NCBI GenBank assembly: GCA_034509735.1
Contig: JACGWO010000010.1
Location: forward strand, 16,443,193-16,507,192
From: Sesamum alatum
Lineage: Eukaryota > Streptophyta > Magnoliopsida > Lamiales > Pedaliaceae
Direction of reading: 5' to 3'
DNA: 64,000 nt
The position numbers and the translations under genes are program-made. How positions within the stretch are numbered: position 1 is the stretch's first letter; every line of letters begins with the position of its first letter. Shown here piece after piece: positions 47,264 to 59,739 of this stretch. The notes beneath the pieces were generated by a model. It worked only from the letters and a program-made list of their open reading frames with translations, made no database searches and was not told where the DNA came from.

Positions 47264-49482
47264 TGTTAGAATAGGTGACCAGAAAGCCAATAGGTTTGGC
47301 GATTTGTAACCTGTTATACAACTCGATGTAAATGTACTATTATTATGTGATGATTAAAATGAGTATTTATCACTTCTGGTGCTTACTTTGTTGCGCTCAT
47401 TTCACATTTGTTAAAACGGTGTTTAACTTATATCGCAACAAAGCCCACAGACCATGGTTAACAACTCGTGCAGTTGGGCCACGCATTGGATGGTGGTCAT
47501 GAAACCAACTGATTAAGAGTTTGGTCTAAAACGTTCCAAGTCGAAGACCTCGAGACAGGGCATCGAGAGTCCTATTGAGACTTGCGTCAAAAGTCGTGTT
47601 CATTGGATGAGTACCGTGTTTCATCGGCGACAGGCGTGGGACGCCTACACGATCTTGATGGGTTGGTCGACTGGGGTCGAGCCGACTGGACTGACTCGCG
47701 GGGATCATCATATGGAAGCCTTGGAGGCTTGGTCGGTATGATTGGTTTTCCCCGGTTCTGATAGTACGGGAGTAATCCTCATACTTGAGGGATCATGACA
47801 GTCGCGTGCACATGACGGCTGTATCTTGGATCTGGCGAGAGGTGATCATTCTGTAAGATGATCATCATAAGCATTGTCCAGTGCAGTTGGAATGTGTAGC
47901 GAGGACGGTGGATTCCAAGAAGAGGATCCGTCCCTTGTTAGTATGTGACAGAGGTATCTCCTATGCACTCGGAGACACGTTCATGCTGTTTAAAGCTGTG
48001 GCCATAGTGGTTGGTCGAACAGGAGATGGTTTCCTATGTCGATGCAATGAAGCATACGTGGCCTCGAGTATTAAGCATAGATGCCTAGTCAAGGATGGGA
48101 ACCGACGCCCAATTCCATACCCTAGACTAAGGCCGGGAGACGGTAGACGGAAGGATCGTACCCGTACAGAATTGGCGCCTAAATGTTCACGCTAATTCAC
48201 CTAGTCTCTAGTGCCATGGACCGTTGCTAGACGGCCACCCATGGTAACGGGCCCTTGTGGGACACGGGCCCAAGTCTAGCTGAGGGTGAACCTAAAGGGT
48301 CACACACAAATCACCGAGGAGGTTGGGAGATCGACTTGGAGTCGATCTCGAAGGATATATAAGTAATTGGTTTACTTAAGGGAAAGTCCATTGGATGGAC
48401 GGGCCGATATTGTATCGGGCCTTCGTTTAATCGCTAAATTGGATTTTCGATTATGAAAAGTTGAGACGTTGGATCTTTTAATTGGATTAAAAGATCAAGG
48501 GGAATAATTTAAATGGACATTAAATTAGATTTAATGTTGGGTTCGTCGTAATTGGATTACGATAAAACCCGGTCCGTTAAATTTTACCCGAGAGGAGAAA
48601 TAATTCCTATTTTGGAATAGGAAGAAGTTGGACTTCTTCCCTTAATTAAACATGACCGAGATGCTCCCTTGGAGGAAGCAAAATTAGCCATGTTTCATGC
48701 TAGGTAGTATGTTGACTTATCTCTTTTGGAAAGAGACAAATCAACTCCAATCAAGCTCTTCCCTTTTGGTATGATTTGATCATACCATAAATTTTGGTAG
48801 TCTTGATTGAAGAATTGATGGTGATTGATTGGAATAAATCTAGACATCCTTGGATGAACCTAGACACATTCCAATAATCACATTAATTATGTATATATAT
48901 TAGAATATACAACACCAAGCATAAGTGATTCATTATTCATCTTTTTCTAGGAAAAAGAGAAGACAAAAATCCCTCTCCTCTCTCTCAACTCTCGGCCTCT
49001 CTCGCTCTCTCATACTTGTGTTCTTCACTTGATTTTTGAATGAAGAAGAAGAACACAGTAAGTTTAAGAGAGCACTAATTCATAGTGTTCTTCTCTTACA
49101 CCGATCCCTTCTTAAACCCGTTCTTTTCTAGCAAGAAGAAGAACGTGTGTTTATTCCGGTGTGGTGTGGATCACCTTTGGAGAATCCATACATTTGGATT
49201 TTGTGAGCATTCCGGATAAGGAACAACACTAGTAGCCGGGAGCATACGCTAAACAATCAAAGGTAACGGTTTTACTACAGTTTGATTGATTTAATATACA
49301 TCTGTGCCCTATGTGTTTAAATATATATTTTTAATATTTACATATTCTACATCGAACACCCGGTTGAGCACCCAAGGGTACACCCCTTGGGATTCATTTA
49401 TTTAAATTAGATTCAAATTTACGCACTTATTCTCGCTTTCTCGCTTCTGCTCGCGCTCTCGGGCGGATTTGCTTGTCCTTCA
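47264..49482 (+). mobile_element. solo LTR A3 of the TGTTAGAATAGG family, nested in G2 integrase
   Basis: It begins TGTTAGAATAGGTGACC and ends CTTGTCCTTCA (TG...CA). Identical GGTAT flanks lie at 47259-47263 and 49483-49487, and removing one joins the two integrase parts in register. It is 2219 bp with no internal genes. A 104-codon open frame at 47881-48195 lies in a block also conserved in copy A1, but no protein family is evident. Confidence 0.93.
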
Positions 49483-50161
49483 GGTATATCATCACTGATA
49501 AAGGAAAACCCTTCTGTAACAGCTTGATAGAAAAATTATGTCAAAAGTTTGGATTCAAGCAAATGAACTCTTCTATGTACTATGCCGCTGCCAACGATCT
49601 TGCTGAAGCATTTAATAAAACTTTGTGCAGCCTATTAAAGATGGTGGTGGCCAAGTTAAAGCGGATCGACACGAAAGAATTGGAGAAGCTCTATGGGCAT
49701 ACAGAACCACTGTGAGAATGCCTACGCAAGCAACTCATTATGCCTTGGTTTATGGAGTGGAGGCAGTCCTCCCGCTTGAGCAACAAATTCCTTCATTGAG
49801 GATAACAATATAAGAAGGGATTACTGAAGAAGAGAATGCTCTAATACGGCTTGATGATCTAGAAAGCTCTCGATGAGAAGAGACTAGAAGCACAACAAAG
49901 GCTCGAGTGTTACCAAGCTCGACTATCTAAAGCATTCAATAAGAAGGTTCGCCTGCGCTCTTTTCAAGTTGGTGATCTAGTACTGGCAGTGAGGAGGCCT
50001 ATAATCACAACGCATTGAACGGGCAACAAATTCTTGCCAAAATGGGATGGTCCATATGTCGTCAAAGAGGTCTACACAAATGATGCATATAAATTGGTTG
50101 CTGGAGACGGCTTAAGGATAGGCCCGATAAATGAAAAGTTCCTGAAACGATACTACGCTTG
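49483..50161 (+). pseudogene. G2 integrase pseudogene, C-terminal part
   Basis: It resumes with IITDKGKPFCNSLIEKL and the YYAAANDLAEAFNKTL block, where the usual acidic residue (NG.AE) is kept as AEAFNK. It then shifts frame and ends with FLPKWDGPYVVKEVYTND, the C-terminal GPY/F-type domain. The first five bases, GGTAT, are the second copy of the target duplication of the nested LTR. Confidence 0.85.
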
Positions 50162-50220
50162 AAAAAAAAAAAAACAAAAGAAAAACAAAAAAATAAAAAA
50201 ATAAAAAAACAAGAAAAAAA

Positions 50221-50360
50221 ACTCCTGGCCCGCATATAAAACTGTGAACGGTCCTCCCCTTTCCAAATAAATATTTTATACCCTTGAACTACGTATTGAC
50301 TTGATCCTCTTGATGAGGTACGTGGCCAGCTTAGATATTCCAAGTTCAGTCATAACATTT
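50221..50360 (+). other. G2 post-pol conserved motif
   Basis: CTCCTGGCCCGCATATAAA, TTGAACTACGTATTGACTTG and GAGGTACGTGGCCAGC follow integrase directly and match G1 20085-20270. Between the stop and the motif is an A-rich tract (50162-50220). Confidence 0.7.
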
Positions 50361-50543
50361 AATGAACTTTATTTCTCATATAAAGTCATCGAGAAGGGAA
50401 GTATTCAAACATGCCCAAAGATTGCAAGATAGAGAGAAAAGAAAAACCTTCTATTACGTAACCTCAGAAAACATTGGAGTTCATGACTTAGAACAAAAGA
50501 AAAAGGAATCAAATGCAACAGAATAAAATGTCCTAAGCAAATA

Positions 50544-53340
50544 TCAAGCAAAGGGACTCAAGTCCTTCAACTCTTCCTTGAGGGCTTCCAATTTTGTTCT
50601 TGAAGCCTCCAAACTCACAACCACTTCATCATTGGGGGGGGGGGGGGGGGTGGTATTCTCAAGTGTTGTAATTTCTTCCACAATTTCATGAACTCCAACT
50701 TGAGCACTATGAAAAAGTTGATTTTCTTCCTTCAGAGTAGCACCCAAGGTCTTCCTTTGCTCCTTCAAATCCGCAAGCTCCTTCTCAACACGCTTCAACT
50801 TGTCCATAGTGGATTGGAGCTTGAAAGCCTCTTCACTTTCTTTAGCTCGAGCATCTTGAAGATGAACGTTGTTTTTCTTTAACTGTCGCTCGAAAAAGAT
50901 CTTCGAATAACCTTTCAGAAGACGATGACCTCGCCTTATCATATGCAGCGGCCTTGGCAAAGACTGTGTTCATCGATTCTTCCACTTTTGAGATGTCAAA
51001 CTTCTGAAAGCTCTTCGTAGATTCAAGAACGAAGTAAACGTCGTCTTTGATTGATGAGGTGAAATCAATCGGGGTGTTTGATATCTTCATGAGAAGATCA
51101 CGCCATAACTTTTGAAGGAACTCTTTTTGATGATTAAGAACAAACCTCTTGCCTTCAAATATCCACACAACGGCTTGACAAGAAGGTTATTTTCTCTCAA
51201 GTCCCATTCCAAGAGGACGAGTTGTAGCCAACAAGTTAGACCCAAAAGTCGCTCCTTGACTGTCTCGAGAAGTCTCATCATCTTCAACGGCTAAGATTTC
51301 ATCTTCGAGCTACGACAATGCATCAACTTGAGTTAGAAACAAAAGAAGATCTTATCGCTATAAAATAAAAAAAAAGAGATAAACTGATAAGAAAAAAATA
51401 GCCTCCTAGACAAAAATTCAACATCGATGGTTCATGACTTGAGCCTTCACCATCAACGTCGATGTCAATCCCTCTTCGGCCTTTTTCAATGACTATAGGG
51501 GTTGCTACTCCCACTTACTTCCAAGGAACAAAGAACACCTTTCTTCTTATCCTTCAAGGGGTTCGACCACTTGAGAATTTCGCTTGGGAGGAGAAGTAGC
51601 TAGTTCGCGAGGTTGATCTTGGGAAACTCCTTCACCATACTACTTGCCTTTGGGAGAAGCTTGACTTAGGCCTAAGACAATCAACTTTTTTTCTTCAAGG
51701 TAGCCACCACCTCTTGTACGCCTTAGAGGAGAACTTCTTGATATTTGGGGGCATGGGAGGGAACTACACTTTCTCCATGGTCTTGGACAAAATACACAAA
51801 CTCCAATAATGGATGCCACCTTCTAAAGAGGCCTTGCGAACGTCTCGTGAAAGAATCCCCCGCGCTTCTTGGAAGAAACTAAATTAACGACCGAATCGAT
51901 GAGGGCTATATGGCTCGACAACAAAATGATTGCCTTGCCGCAGAGGAAGGTATTTCAAATGAACGGTTATGAAATAGGTTTCTTCAGATTCTGTGGCGTG
52001 CCCATCATCTATGAAAGAAAAATCTTTGTCCTTCACAATTATGTCACAAGTCCAAGGGATAAAATTGCCTCTGTGTAGCCGTTTTCTCGCTTCCTGCAGA
52101 TCGTAGTATTTTGCGCCTCCTTCGCCTGAGAAGAGAGTTATCTTGGGTTTGATAATAAGTCTTGAAATAATAAGCTACCAACTATAAACAAAATGAATCA
52201 GAAATGGAGAATGCACGCAAGTTGGCCTTGGGGAGTTAGTGATCTTATTCAAATCTCTGTAAATGCTAGCCAAGATGGGAATGGCAAGGCCAATTCTTCG
52301 ATTGGCTGCCATGACACTCGCCACCTTGAAAAACACTTGGACGTATTGAACCAACATCTTGAATGGTGAGAGCGAAGGTGCAAAGCCAACACGCCAAGTA
52401 TGCACCCAAAAGTCTCTTCTTTTAAGCTGCCTTCAACGCCAAGCTTCGAGAATAACGCCTCATCCGCAGTGGACCACTTGCCGTGCACCCCTAAGGTTTC
52501 GGGAGGGTTATGAATCGACTTGGGATGAATTGTCTTCTTCTCTTTATACGGAGGGGGCTCACGGTACCTCGTGGCTCTTCTAAACCAAAACTTGATCCAC
52601 TTGTCGGTAGGAACTGGGGAGGATTGACCATCGTTACTACTCATTCGAAGCAAATGGTAAGCGTGGAGCAGGAATTTGCACGAGCGAGGCACGAGTCTTC
52701 CTCTCGTCTTGTCGACACCGTTAAGCTCCTTGGCACTTGGGACGATTTCGTCGTAAGAGTCCTGCCAACGGATGTCCCCCAAGGGTGTACATGTCCCACA
52801 ACGAGATAGACAACTCTCCAAAGGAGGTTAGAAGAGTGTTAGTGGATGGCACCACGCTTCAAAGAATGCCTTGATAATGTCGGAATTGCGGTTGTAAGTG
52901 AATAATGAGGTACACGGCATCATATACTTGAGCTGCAACTAGCTTGTGCTCGCACCGGCTGAGTACATCTTTCGTACACTCTCAAAATCCTTTGATGTAG
53001 CGGAACTCACCAGCAAAGTGAATGTTGTTGCCCCACTTGGCTTTCGCTTCAATGATGCGGCGGCCTAACGTCGGCAGAAAACTCGGTTCGTCAGAACAAC
53101 GGTGATGAGTCGCTTGCAAAAGACCACACTTAGGAAGTCTTGCCCAATGAAACTTCTCGAGACCATTGCTCTGTATGAAGTGGAGTTGTCAACCTCGACC
53201 ATTCTTTCACATATCAACCGATGAGAGGAGTGTGAGTCGCCAAAGTTCTTACTTTCTCCAAGGGTTGACTTTCGTCCTCAAGAATGATCAAGTTTTGTTG
53301 ACCGGAGGAAAGGAACTCGTCTTTGAAATAAACTATACTG
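50544..53340 (-). pseudogene. antisense plant-mobile-domain-like gene inside G2
   Basis: It runs opposite to G2's own genes, between pol and the 3' LTR. Minus-strand landmarks in order: QVYDAVY-like IYDAVYLIIH near 52925, TNTLLTSFGELSISLWDM near 52840, VPSAKELNGVDKTRG, VPTDKWIKFWFRRATRY, LGVHGKWSTADEALFSKLGVEG (52480-52420) and AANRRIGLAIPILASIY (52310-52255). These I recognise as the aminotransferase-like plant mobile domain. A coiled-coil tail follows at 50544-50960 (KRVEKELADLKEQRKTL) with a Pro run encoded by a 17-base G run. Many frameshifts and stops break it. Function in the element is unknown; antisense ORFs at this place are known in some Tat elements. Confidence 0.75.
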
Positions 53341-54650
53341 CAACCCTACCAAAGCACAAAAAAATAGATTTAATTGAGTTAGCAAAAAAATATATATATA
53401 ATATATAACTCAAATAAGTCATAAAATGGAAAAAAAAAGGGAGGATTAACCTACTTAGGGTGCTTTGGTAATAATGGCTTACTCGCCTCAAATCGGTGCA
53501 AGTGAAGAATTTAATTGATTCGACAAAAAATGTGACCACAATCAAGTCGTACTTGATTTTTCAAGCTTTCTTTTGCACAAAAAATAGACATTGCCTTTGG
53601 GCTAGGCCCAAATCATATTGAATAAAGCAAGCTTTGGATCAAACAAAACAAACCCCTTTGGATGGATGCATTGAAGAAATCAGTCAGAAAGATAGACAAA
53701 GAAATCTGAAGAATTTTTTTTACAAGGCTACAAACAGCTTTTGATGGACTGGGAGTACTTGCAGAAATTCAATGGAGTATTATCACAAGAAAACTAAATG
53801 CAAAAAAAAAAATTCTAAAGTGATAAGAAAATTATCGATCTCAAGAGCATACCCTGAAGTTGTCGAAGAACTTGAAGGAATTGCTGAAGCAAATTGTAGA
53901 TGTAGAAGGAAAATTCAAAGAACGCAGCGAATCGAATCAATGAATGTATGCAGGAAAAATCATGAAGAATAGCATGTAATCTGCAAAGAAATTCAAATGA
54001 ATTAGAAACATCAACTCATAGAGACGTTAAAACAAACATGTGGTGCGTGTACTAGAAAATTGATAGAGAAAAAAAAATTGCTACCAAATTACGCCACAGA
54101 ATCTGCCAACCATCAAACTTACGATGTTGGGTTAATGTCAAAGCTGGTCTATATATATACTTGATCAAAATGTTGAGTTCTAGTAGAATTCATGGTTTGG
54201 AGTTATAATTCAATTAAGAATCTCGTTGTCAAAAGGATGTTAACATTATAGAATGCGAGGGGTGTATCTCGTCTAGCCGAAGAGCCCAATTCACTGAGGG
54301 AATCGAAAGCCAAAACAACAAAGGAGATCCGAGCACTTGTTTCTCTACATACATCGCAGCTTCAGACGGAGAAGGAAATTGATACTGCCTTGCCCATCTT
54401 TGGTCAAAATTAGAATTGGGTCAAATCCTCACTTTACAAATAAAGAATGGGCTAGACTAAAGTGCATGGCAGAGATTTTATTTAGGCCCATTATGGAAGA
54501 ATTTATTTTCAGCAGCACAAGGATTTCGATCGAAATTTTCCTTCAAGCAAGTCTGTGATTGCGAAAATCCAACAAAATTCGATTCATATTTTCGCGACTC
54601 ATTCACTTCGAAAATCACATTTTCAAATATATATTCGTGAACGAGTCTCG
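53341..54650. other. G2 non-coding stretch before the polypurine tract
   Basis: No domain was recognised on either strand. It could hold the promoter of the antisense gene, which would read leftward from here, but nothing specific marks it. Confidence 0.45.
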
Positions 54651-54660
54651 ATGGGGCATG

Positions 54661-55605
54661 TGTAGATAAATTATTTTTGCGCCCAATAAAATGGTGACAA
54701 GTGGAGAATATATATTATTTATCAATTATATTCTATTTTTCTACTTATATTTTGAAATTTACTAAATTAATTCCAAATATAAATAGTTAATTTAATTGAT
54801 GTTTTAATATATATTTCGTCGTCAAATCGACGACCGACAAGTATCAAATTGAGGTGTTTCGGCCAGTCAAATCAAGACAATTTTTTTTTTATATTATCTC
54901 TTTGAAAATACAAAAATTAAAGAGATAATATCAAAATCTACCAATCATGTCTTCCCAAATATTTAATGTATTATCTCTTTAAATTAAAATAAAAGAGATA
55001 ATATAAAATAAGTGTTCAAGTTCACCACAACTCTACCTCTTTGACAACTATATAAAGGGGTCATTGGAACTCATTCAAAAGGCACACACACATACAATTG
55101 AAGATACAAGCAAGAGAGCATTCAAGAAGTCCCGAAATCCTCTCAAGCACAAATTAAGGAAGATCCACAACGTTCAAGGCAAGATTCAAGGCGTTCATCG
55201 CGGAAATCGTCCCAAAATCAGCGTTTAATTCGACAAGAAGTTCGAAGACTGGCGAATTAATGTTATCAAGACGGAAGTCCGCCTTGACGGAAGATCAAAG
55301 TCTCAAATCCACTAGGAAATATCCCAAATTCAAGTCAAATATCTTCAAGTTTGTAGCATTTAATTTGAGAACAAGTCAACGACCCCCGAATTAACGTTAT
55401 TCAAAGTCAAAGTCAATGTCAAAGGAGATCAAACGTCGAGTTTCACCTCCGAAGTATCCAAATTCAAAGGTCACGTTCTTGAATAGAAGAATAAGATGTT
55501 TTCAAGTAGAAATTTCGTACCCGCAAATACTCAAATCAATTCAAGAAATTTATTTGTAATATTTTCTTGTTTCGATAAATAGAGGAACACGAAAATTTGT
55601 TTACA
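54661..55605 (+). repeat. G2 3' LTR
   Basis: It begins TGTAGATAAATTATTTTTG and ends AAAATTTGTTTACA. The purine-rich ATGGGGCATG lies directly before it as polypurine tract. It is 945 bp and is the fuller of the two copies. Confidence 0.92.
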
Positions 55606-55610
55606 GAAGG

Positions 55611-55929
55611 ATCATTAAATATGTATGACAGAAAGAAAAACTATTTTTTACGATGAAAACTTATATAATATTTACGCGTGTCTGTTTTTTTGCGGCGGGA
55701 AAAGACCTGGCGTTATAGGTAGCGTCGAAAAATATTTGTGACGGAAAAGAAAAAAATTAGGGACGATTGTACTACACCCATCACAACTTTCGTCATTTGG
55801 ATGGATTATAGTTTATATAATTTGCGATAGATTCTCCGACGAATTTTGCGATGGGAAAATGGGTTCTTTATATGACATGTTTGGATGGTATTTGCAACAC
55901 CAAACTGTCGTTAGTGACATTCATCAATG
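55611..55929. other. short stretch with CACTA-like wording
   Basis: GCGGCGGGAAAAGACCTGGC, TAGCGTCGAAAAATA and GACGAATTTTGCGATGGG resemble the inner parts of CACTA-type MITEs, but no ends were found. It would be the right flank of the G2 insertion site. Confidence 0.3.
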
Positions 55930-58167
55930 AGATGGTTTATGGAAGGTCATTTTTGACAGCCCCGTTGAAATGTTCAATTGTCGTGAAGCATATGTGATTA
56001 TGCATTAAGACAGATGCTAGCCTAATCTTTGATGCATCACTATAAAGAGTAAAACCTCATGCTTCTGAAGGTAGGATCAACACCGGAGTTGAAGCGAATT
56101 CTTGCTTCAATTTCTCGAAGCCATCCTACAGGCTTGGCTCTATTTGAATTTCACCCGTTTCTAAGTCAATTTATTGGGGGGGGGGGGTTATTTTATTTCA
56201 GTAACATTTGTTGGACTAGGTTAGTTCACAATCGCCTTTATCTTTTTAGGGTCTACAAATATCCCCTCAACAGATAAAATGTGCCTCCAAAAATGCCACA
56301 TTTTCAGCCAGAACTTACATTTGCTGAATTTTGCATAAAGTTCGTTTTTCTCACAAAGTTTGTAACACAATTTTCTAATGTTCTTCATGCATCTGGTCAC
56401 TAGCAAAGTACACCAGAGTGTCATCAATGAATACTACAATAAATTTAAATACTCGATTCAGTAGGTCCATAAAGATAATTAGTGCATTAGTTAACCTAAA
56501 TGGCATTATTAAGAGCTCGTAGTCTCCATAGTGTGTCCCAAAGGCACTCTTTGCTATATCATTTGCCTTTATCTTCAAATGATCATACCCAGACCTTAAG
56601 TCTATTTCTAAGAAAATCCTTGCCTCTTTCAACTGGTCAAAAAGGTCATGATCCTCAATGGTGGGTTTATTATTTGTTGTGATTTTATTAAGCTCCCTAT
56701 AGTCCATGCACAATCTCAAATTCCCATTCCTTTTGTGTATGAATAGCACCGAGGCTCTCTTGAGTTCTACATGAGCCATTTTATATGCTATCTTCGAAAC
56801 AGGTGTTGCCCCAGGTATTAAGTTGATTTCAAATTCTAACTCCCTATCAAGGGGTGGTTTAAGTAGATTTTAGGGAATACATTTAGGAACTCTCTCACAA
56901 TTGGGATATCTTCTAGTGTTACCTAACCTTTATTAGTGTCAATCGCAACAGCTATATAAGTCTCACATTCCTTCCTAATGGCCTTTATTACCTGAGCTAC
57001 TGTTACTAGGGTACACATCTTTTGTCCCTATATACACCCTTGCAATAAAAAATCCTTCCCCTTAGGAAGACAAGAGTTAATCATTTTACCCTTGTAATCC
57101 ACATGGGTATAATTACATGTCAGCAAATCCATCTCCAGGATCACATTAAACTTCCTTATATTAATTTGCCTTAAGTTTTGTGTCATTAACGCCTACCTCA
57201 TTTGAATATATTACATTAGTCACTAGGTACTTATCTCTCAGTGTAGCTACTCTATAGGGTTCCTAAAGTGAAACATGCACTCTATCTAGATGCTTAGCAA
57301 ATTTTTTAGATACAAAGGAAGGCGTAGCACCACAGTTAAATAGAGCATGGGCTTGCAAATTGTTGATATTAGTAGTACCTATTACTATATCCTCAACACT
57401 GGATGCTTCCTCCTGAGTCATGGCAAAGACCATAGTGTTTCACCCAGGTGGGCTATTTATATACAGTACACTCTTACACTTTACAACCCGTTTGTCTATA
57501 TTGAAAACATATTCCAGTCTTCCATCTACGTTCACCTCCTATGGTAGAACCCACACAGTGCGTATTATATGGGTGGTTCGGTAGGCTTTCCTTTCGTTTG
57601 ATGAGTAAGGTTTGGTTACTTAGTTGAGACTTCCTTTCCTTGATCTGGCCCTAATTGAGGTCTGTTCAAATTGTTTCATCATAGCTTCTCTGTATGTTTG
57701 TTTTTGCCCTTATAGCGACCCCTAGAAATTCATCAAAGCTTCTGGCCTCATATATACTGTGAAGGCCGACTATATACAACACCTCACCTCTAATGAACTT
57801 GTGAATCGTGAGTTAGGGGTTGAACTTAATAGTGAGTCAATACTTTCCGAAGGTGTGAAATTTTGTTGAGTGTCGCACTACTGCCATACCCCTTGCTGGA
57901 TTAAGTTATCAAATTCAGCCATCTTTTGGAGATCGTTGGCATTAGAACCGGATCAATGTGGGGTTATTATCTAATAATTCTATAATATAATCTCAATTGG
58001 TGGTTACAATTCCTTAGGTCTGGCGAAGAACTTTAGGGTACCTCAAATCAATTATTGTTTGTTCTCAGAAAACTTCAGAGAGTCATCTACAATATCCCAA
58101 AATGCTCCATTTATTCAAGTCCAATTTACTTGTCTCAGACGTTAGCCTAGGCTCTGATGCAACTCAA
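55930..58167 (-). pseudogene. G3: chromovirus-type Gypsy gag-pol remnant
   Basis: From right to left on the minus strand: a primer site (TGCATCAGAGCC, 58150-58162, close to the common TGGTATCAGAGC), a very decayed gag and protease (57000-58140; KKFAKHLDRVHVSL-like pieces near 57290), then RT with NGNLRLCMDYRELNKIT, LEIDLRSGYDHLKIK and FIDDTLVY (56420-56720), followed by LYAKFSKCKFWL and, near 56000-56050, the RNase H start LYSDASKIRL. The RT signature is IDD where most have VDD or IDD, so it may be intact there. No integrase was found. Confidence 0.82.
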
Positions 58168-58650
58168 TGTCACACCCGAAGTTAGGGTCATAATACATGC
58201 CACCAAGTCCAACGCTGTAGTAGCATGAAACCCTCTTCACAAAACAATAACCCAAATATAGAAATAGTAATAATTAAACGAATAAATCCCAAAAATATTC
58301 GGTTAATAATCACATGTGAAGAATATAGTTGTCAAGTTTTGGCCTAGCACTAAGTTCTAACAATTAAGCATAAGAAAAGCAAATTCTCTAAAATTTGTTT
58401 GTAGAACTTATTAGCGCAACAGGAGCACCTATTCCTCGATCAGCAACCATCCCAATACAACTCCTCTCCAAACTCCTCGGTAACTTCATTTGCAAGGTAT
58501 AGTAAGTGTTGTGGACGACTAATCACACAGTAAACCGATCATTACTTCTCGCTAGATGTGAGGATATCACATTATAAACATTTTTTATTTGTCACTACGC
58601 AATAGAAATACAAAGCAAAAAGCACTAAATGCATACTATATACAAAAGTG
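58168..58650 (-). repeat. G3 5' LTR, partial
   Basis: The plus strand begins TGTCACACCCGAAGTTAGGG directly next to the primer site, which is the inner end of the LTR (minus strand ...GGGTGTGACA). The outer end could not be fixed; 58650 is a guess. No partner LTR is in the window. Confidence 0.6.
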
Positions 58651-59734
58651 TGAGTCCTAAGCCTGTTTGGTTATGTTTTTAGAGGACTGTTTTCATTTTT
58701 CACTATTTGAAAAGGAGGAACTTTGTTTGCCCAGCCCATTCCCATTGAAAACGAAAGCTTTGGGCCATTCATATTTGCTTTGTTTTTTGTATACCAGCTG
58801 AAATTTAGACATTTTCAAGTCTATGTACCCAAAAGCTATGTTTCATAGTCTGACAAATTCACATCAACAGCCCATTCATAGGTGACCTTCCTTGTTCCCA
58901 CACACACACACAATGGAGGCGGAGAGATGAGAGTCTCGGCGAAGGTGGCAGAGAGATGAGGGTCTTTGGCGGAGGCTGGTGTGCAGAGGCTTTGTTTGGA
59001 GATGGATGATTGGGTGTTCGATGGTGGGGAGGAGGAGGCGGTGGTTGGGGTGGCTGAGCCAATGCCGAGGGTTGTGTTTGGCGGGTGCCGATGCTTCAAG
59101 AAGCTAAAGACGCTTCAAGGTTTTGTATGGATGTGAGAGTTCAATTGTGGTAGATCGTGGCTCTAGCCTGTCTCTTTCAGACAAACAGGTTGCAAACACC
59201 AAAACTTGTTTCACCACTGGTTTTCGACACCCCAACTCCACCGCCGAGCAGTGCTGCCGCCAATTTCCATCATCCTTCTCCACCGGCTCAAACCCACTTC
59301 AAGCCCGACGTTTCTGCCAATGTGTGTGAAGTCTTCCTGTATCTTAGTCTTCTCTGTGTGCCAATTTGGGTGTATATACAGACGCGATGGGGGATAATAA
59401 AGAAAAAGAAGAAAAAAGATTAAAGGAAATGGAGAAACGAAAGGTATAATCAAGAAAAAGAAGAAAAAAAAATCGAAAGAAAATGAAGAAAAAAAAAAGA
59501 AAATGGCTAGATTTCTTGTCTCATTAAGGGGCATTTTTGGTAGTTTCATAATTTTTCTCTACAAAATGAATTTGGTCAACTTAAATAATTAATTTCAGTT
59601 AAAATAATAAAAAAAAACAAACATCTAAGCCAATTACATTTTCATATCTCAAACCTATATACCTAGGTTTGGAAATAATAATCAAAATTAGCTAGAAGAG
59701 AATAAAAGTCCATAAATAAAGACTAGGGATAATT
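58651..59734. other. intergenic stretch with low-complexity ORFs
   Basis: Overlapping frames on both strands at 58836-59423 are Pro/Ser/Thr-rich and arise from GGTGG- and GGAGG-rich sequence (58910-59060). No family was recognised. A-rich sequence lies at 59395-59500. I do not call a gene. Confidence 0.4.
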
Positions 59735-59739
59735 ACACC

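Larger units (their letters stand above)
40545..55605 (+). mobile_element. G2: Ty3/Gypsy element, Tat lineage, 15 kb, decayed
   Basis: LTRs at 40545-41404 and 54661-55605 start TGTAGA and end TTTACA. The flanks TAAGG (40540-40544) and GAAGG (55606-55610) match at four of five bases, so the target duplication has one change. Inside, in order: primer site, gag, protease, linker, RT, RNase H, a second RNase H-like module, integrase, post-pol motif, an antisense gene, and the polypurine tract. Two RNase H modules and a long 3' region with an antisense ORF are typical of Tat elements. All genes are broken by frameshifts and stops. A solo LTR of another family is nested in the integrase, adding 2.2 kb. 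Confidence 0.92.

Noticed and set aside
51869..52078. plus-strand ORF MEETKLTT as a sense gene of G2
   Set aside because: It is the shadow of the antisense gene region and has no family.
58836..59423. Pro/Ser-rich gene on either strand
   Set aside because: Low-complexity composition, overlapping frames on both strands, no domain or start context.
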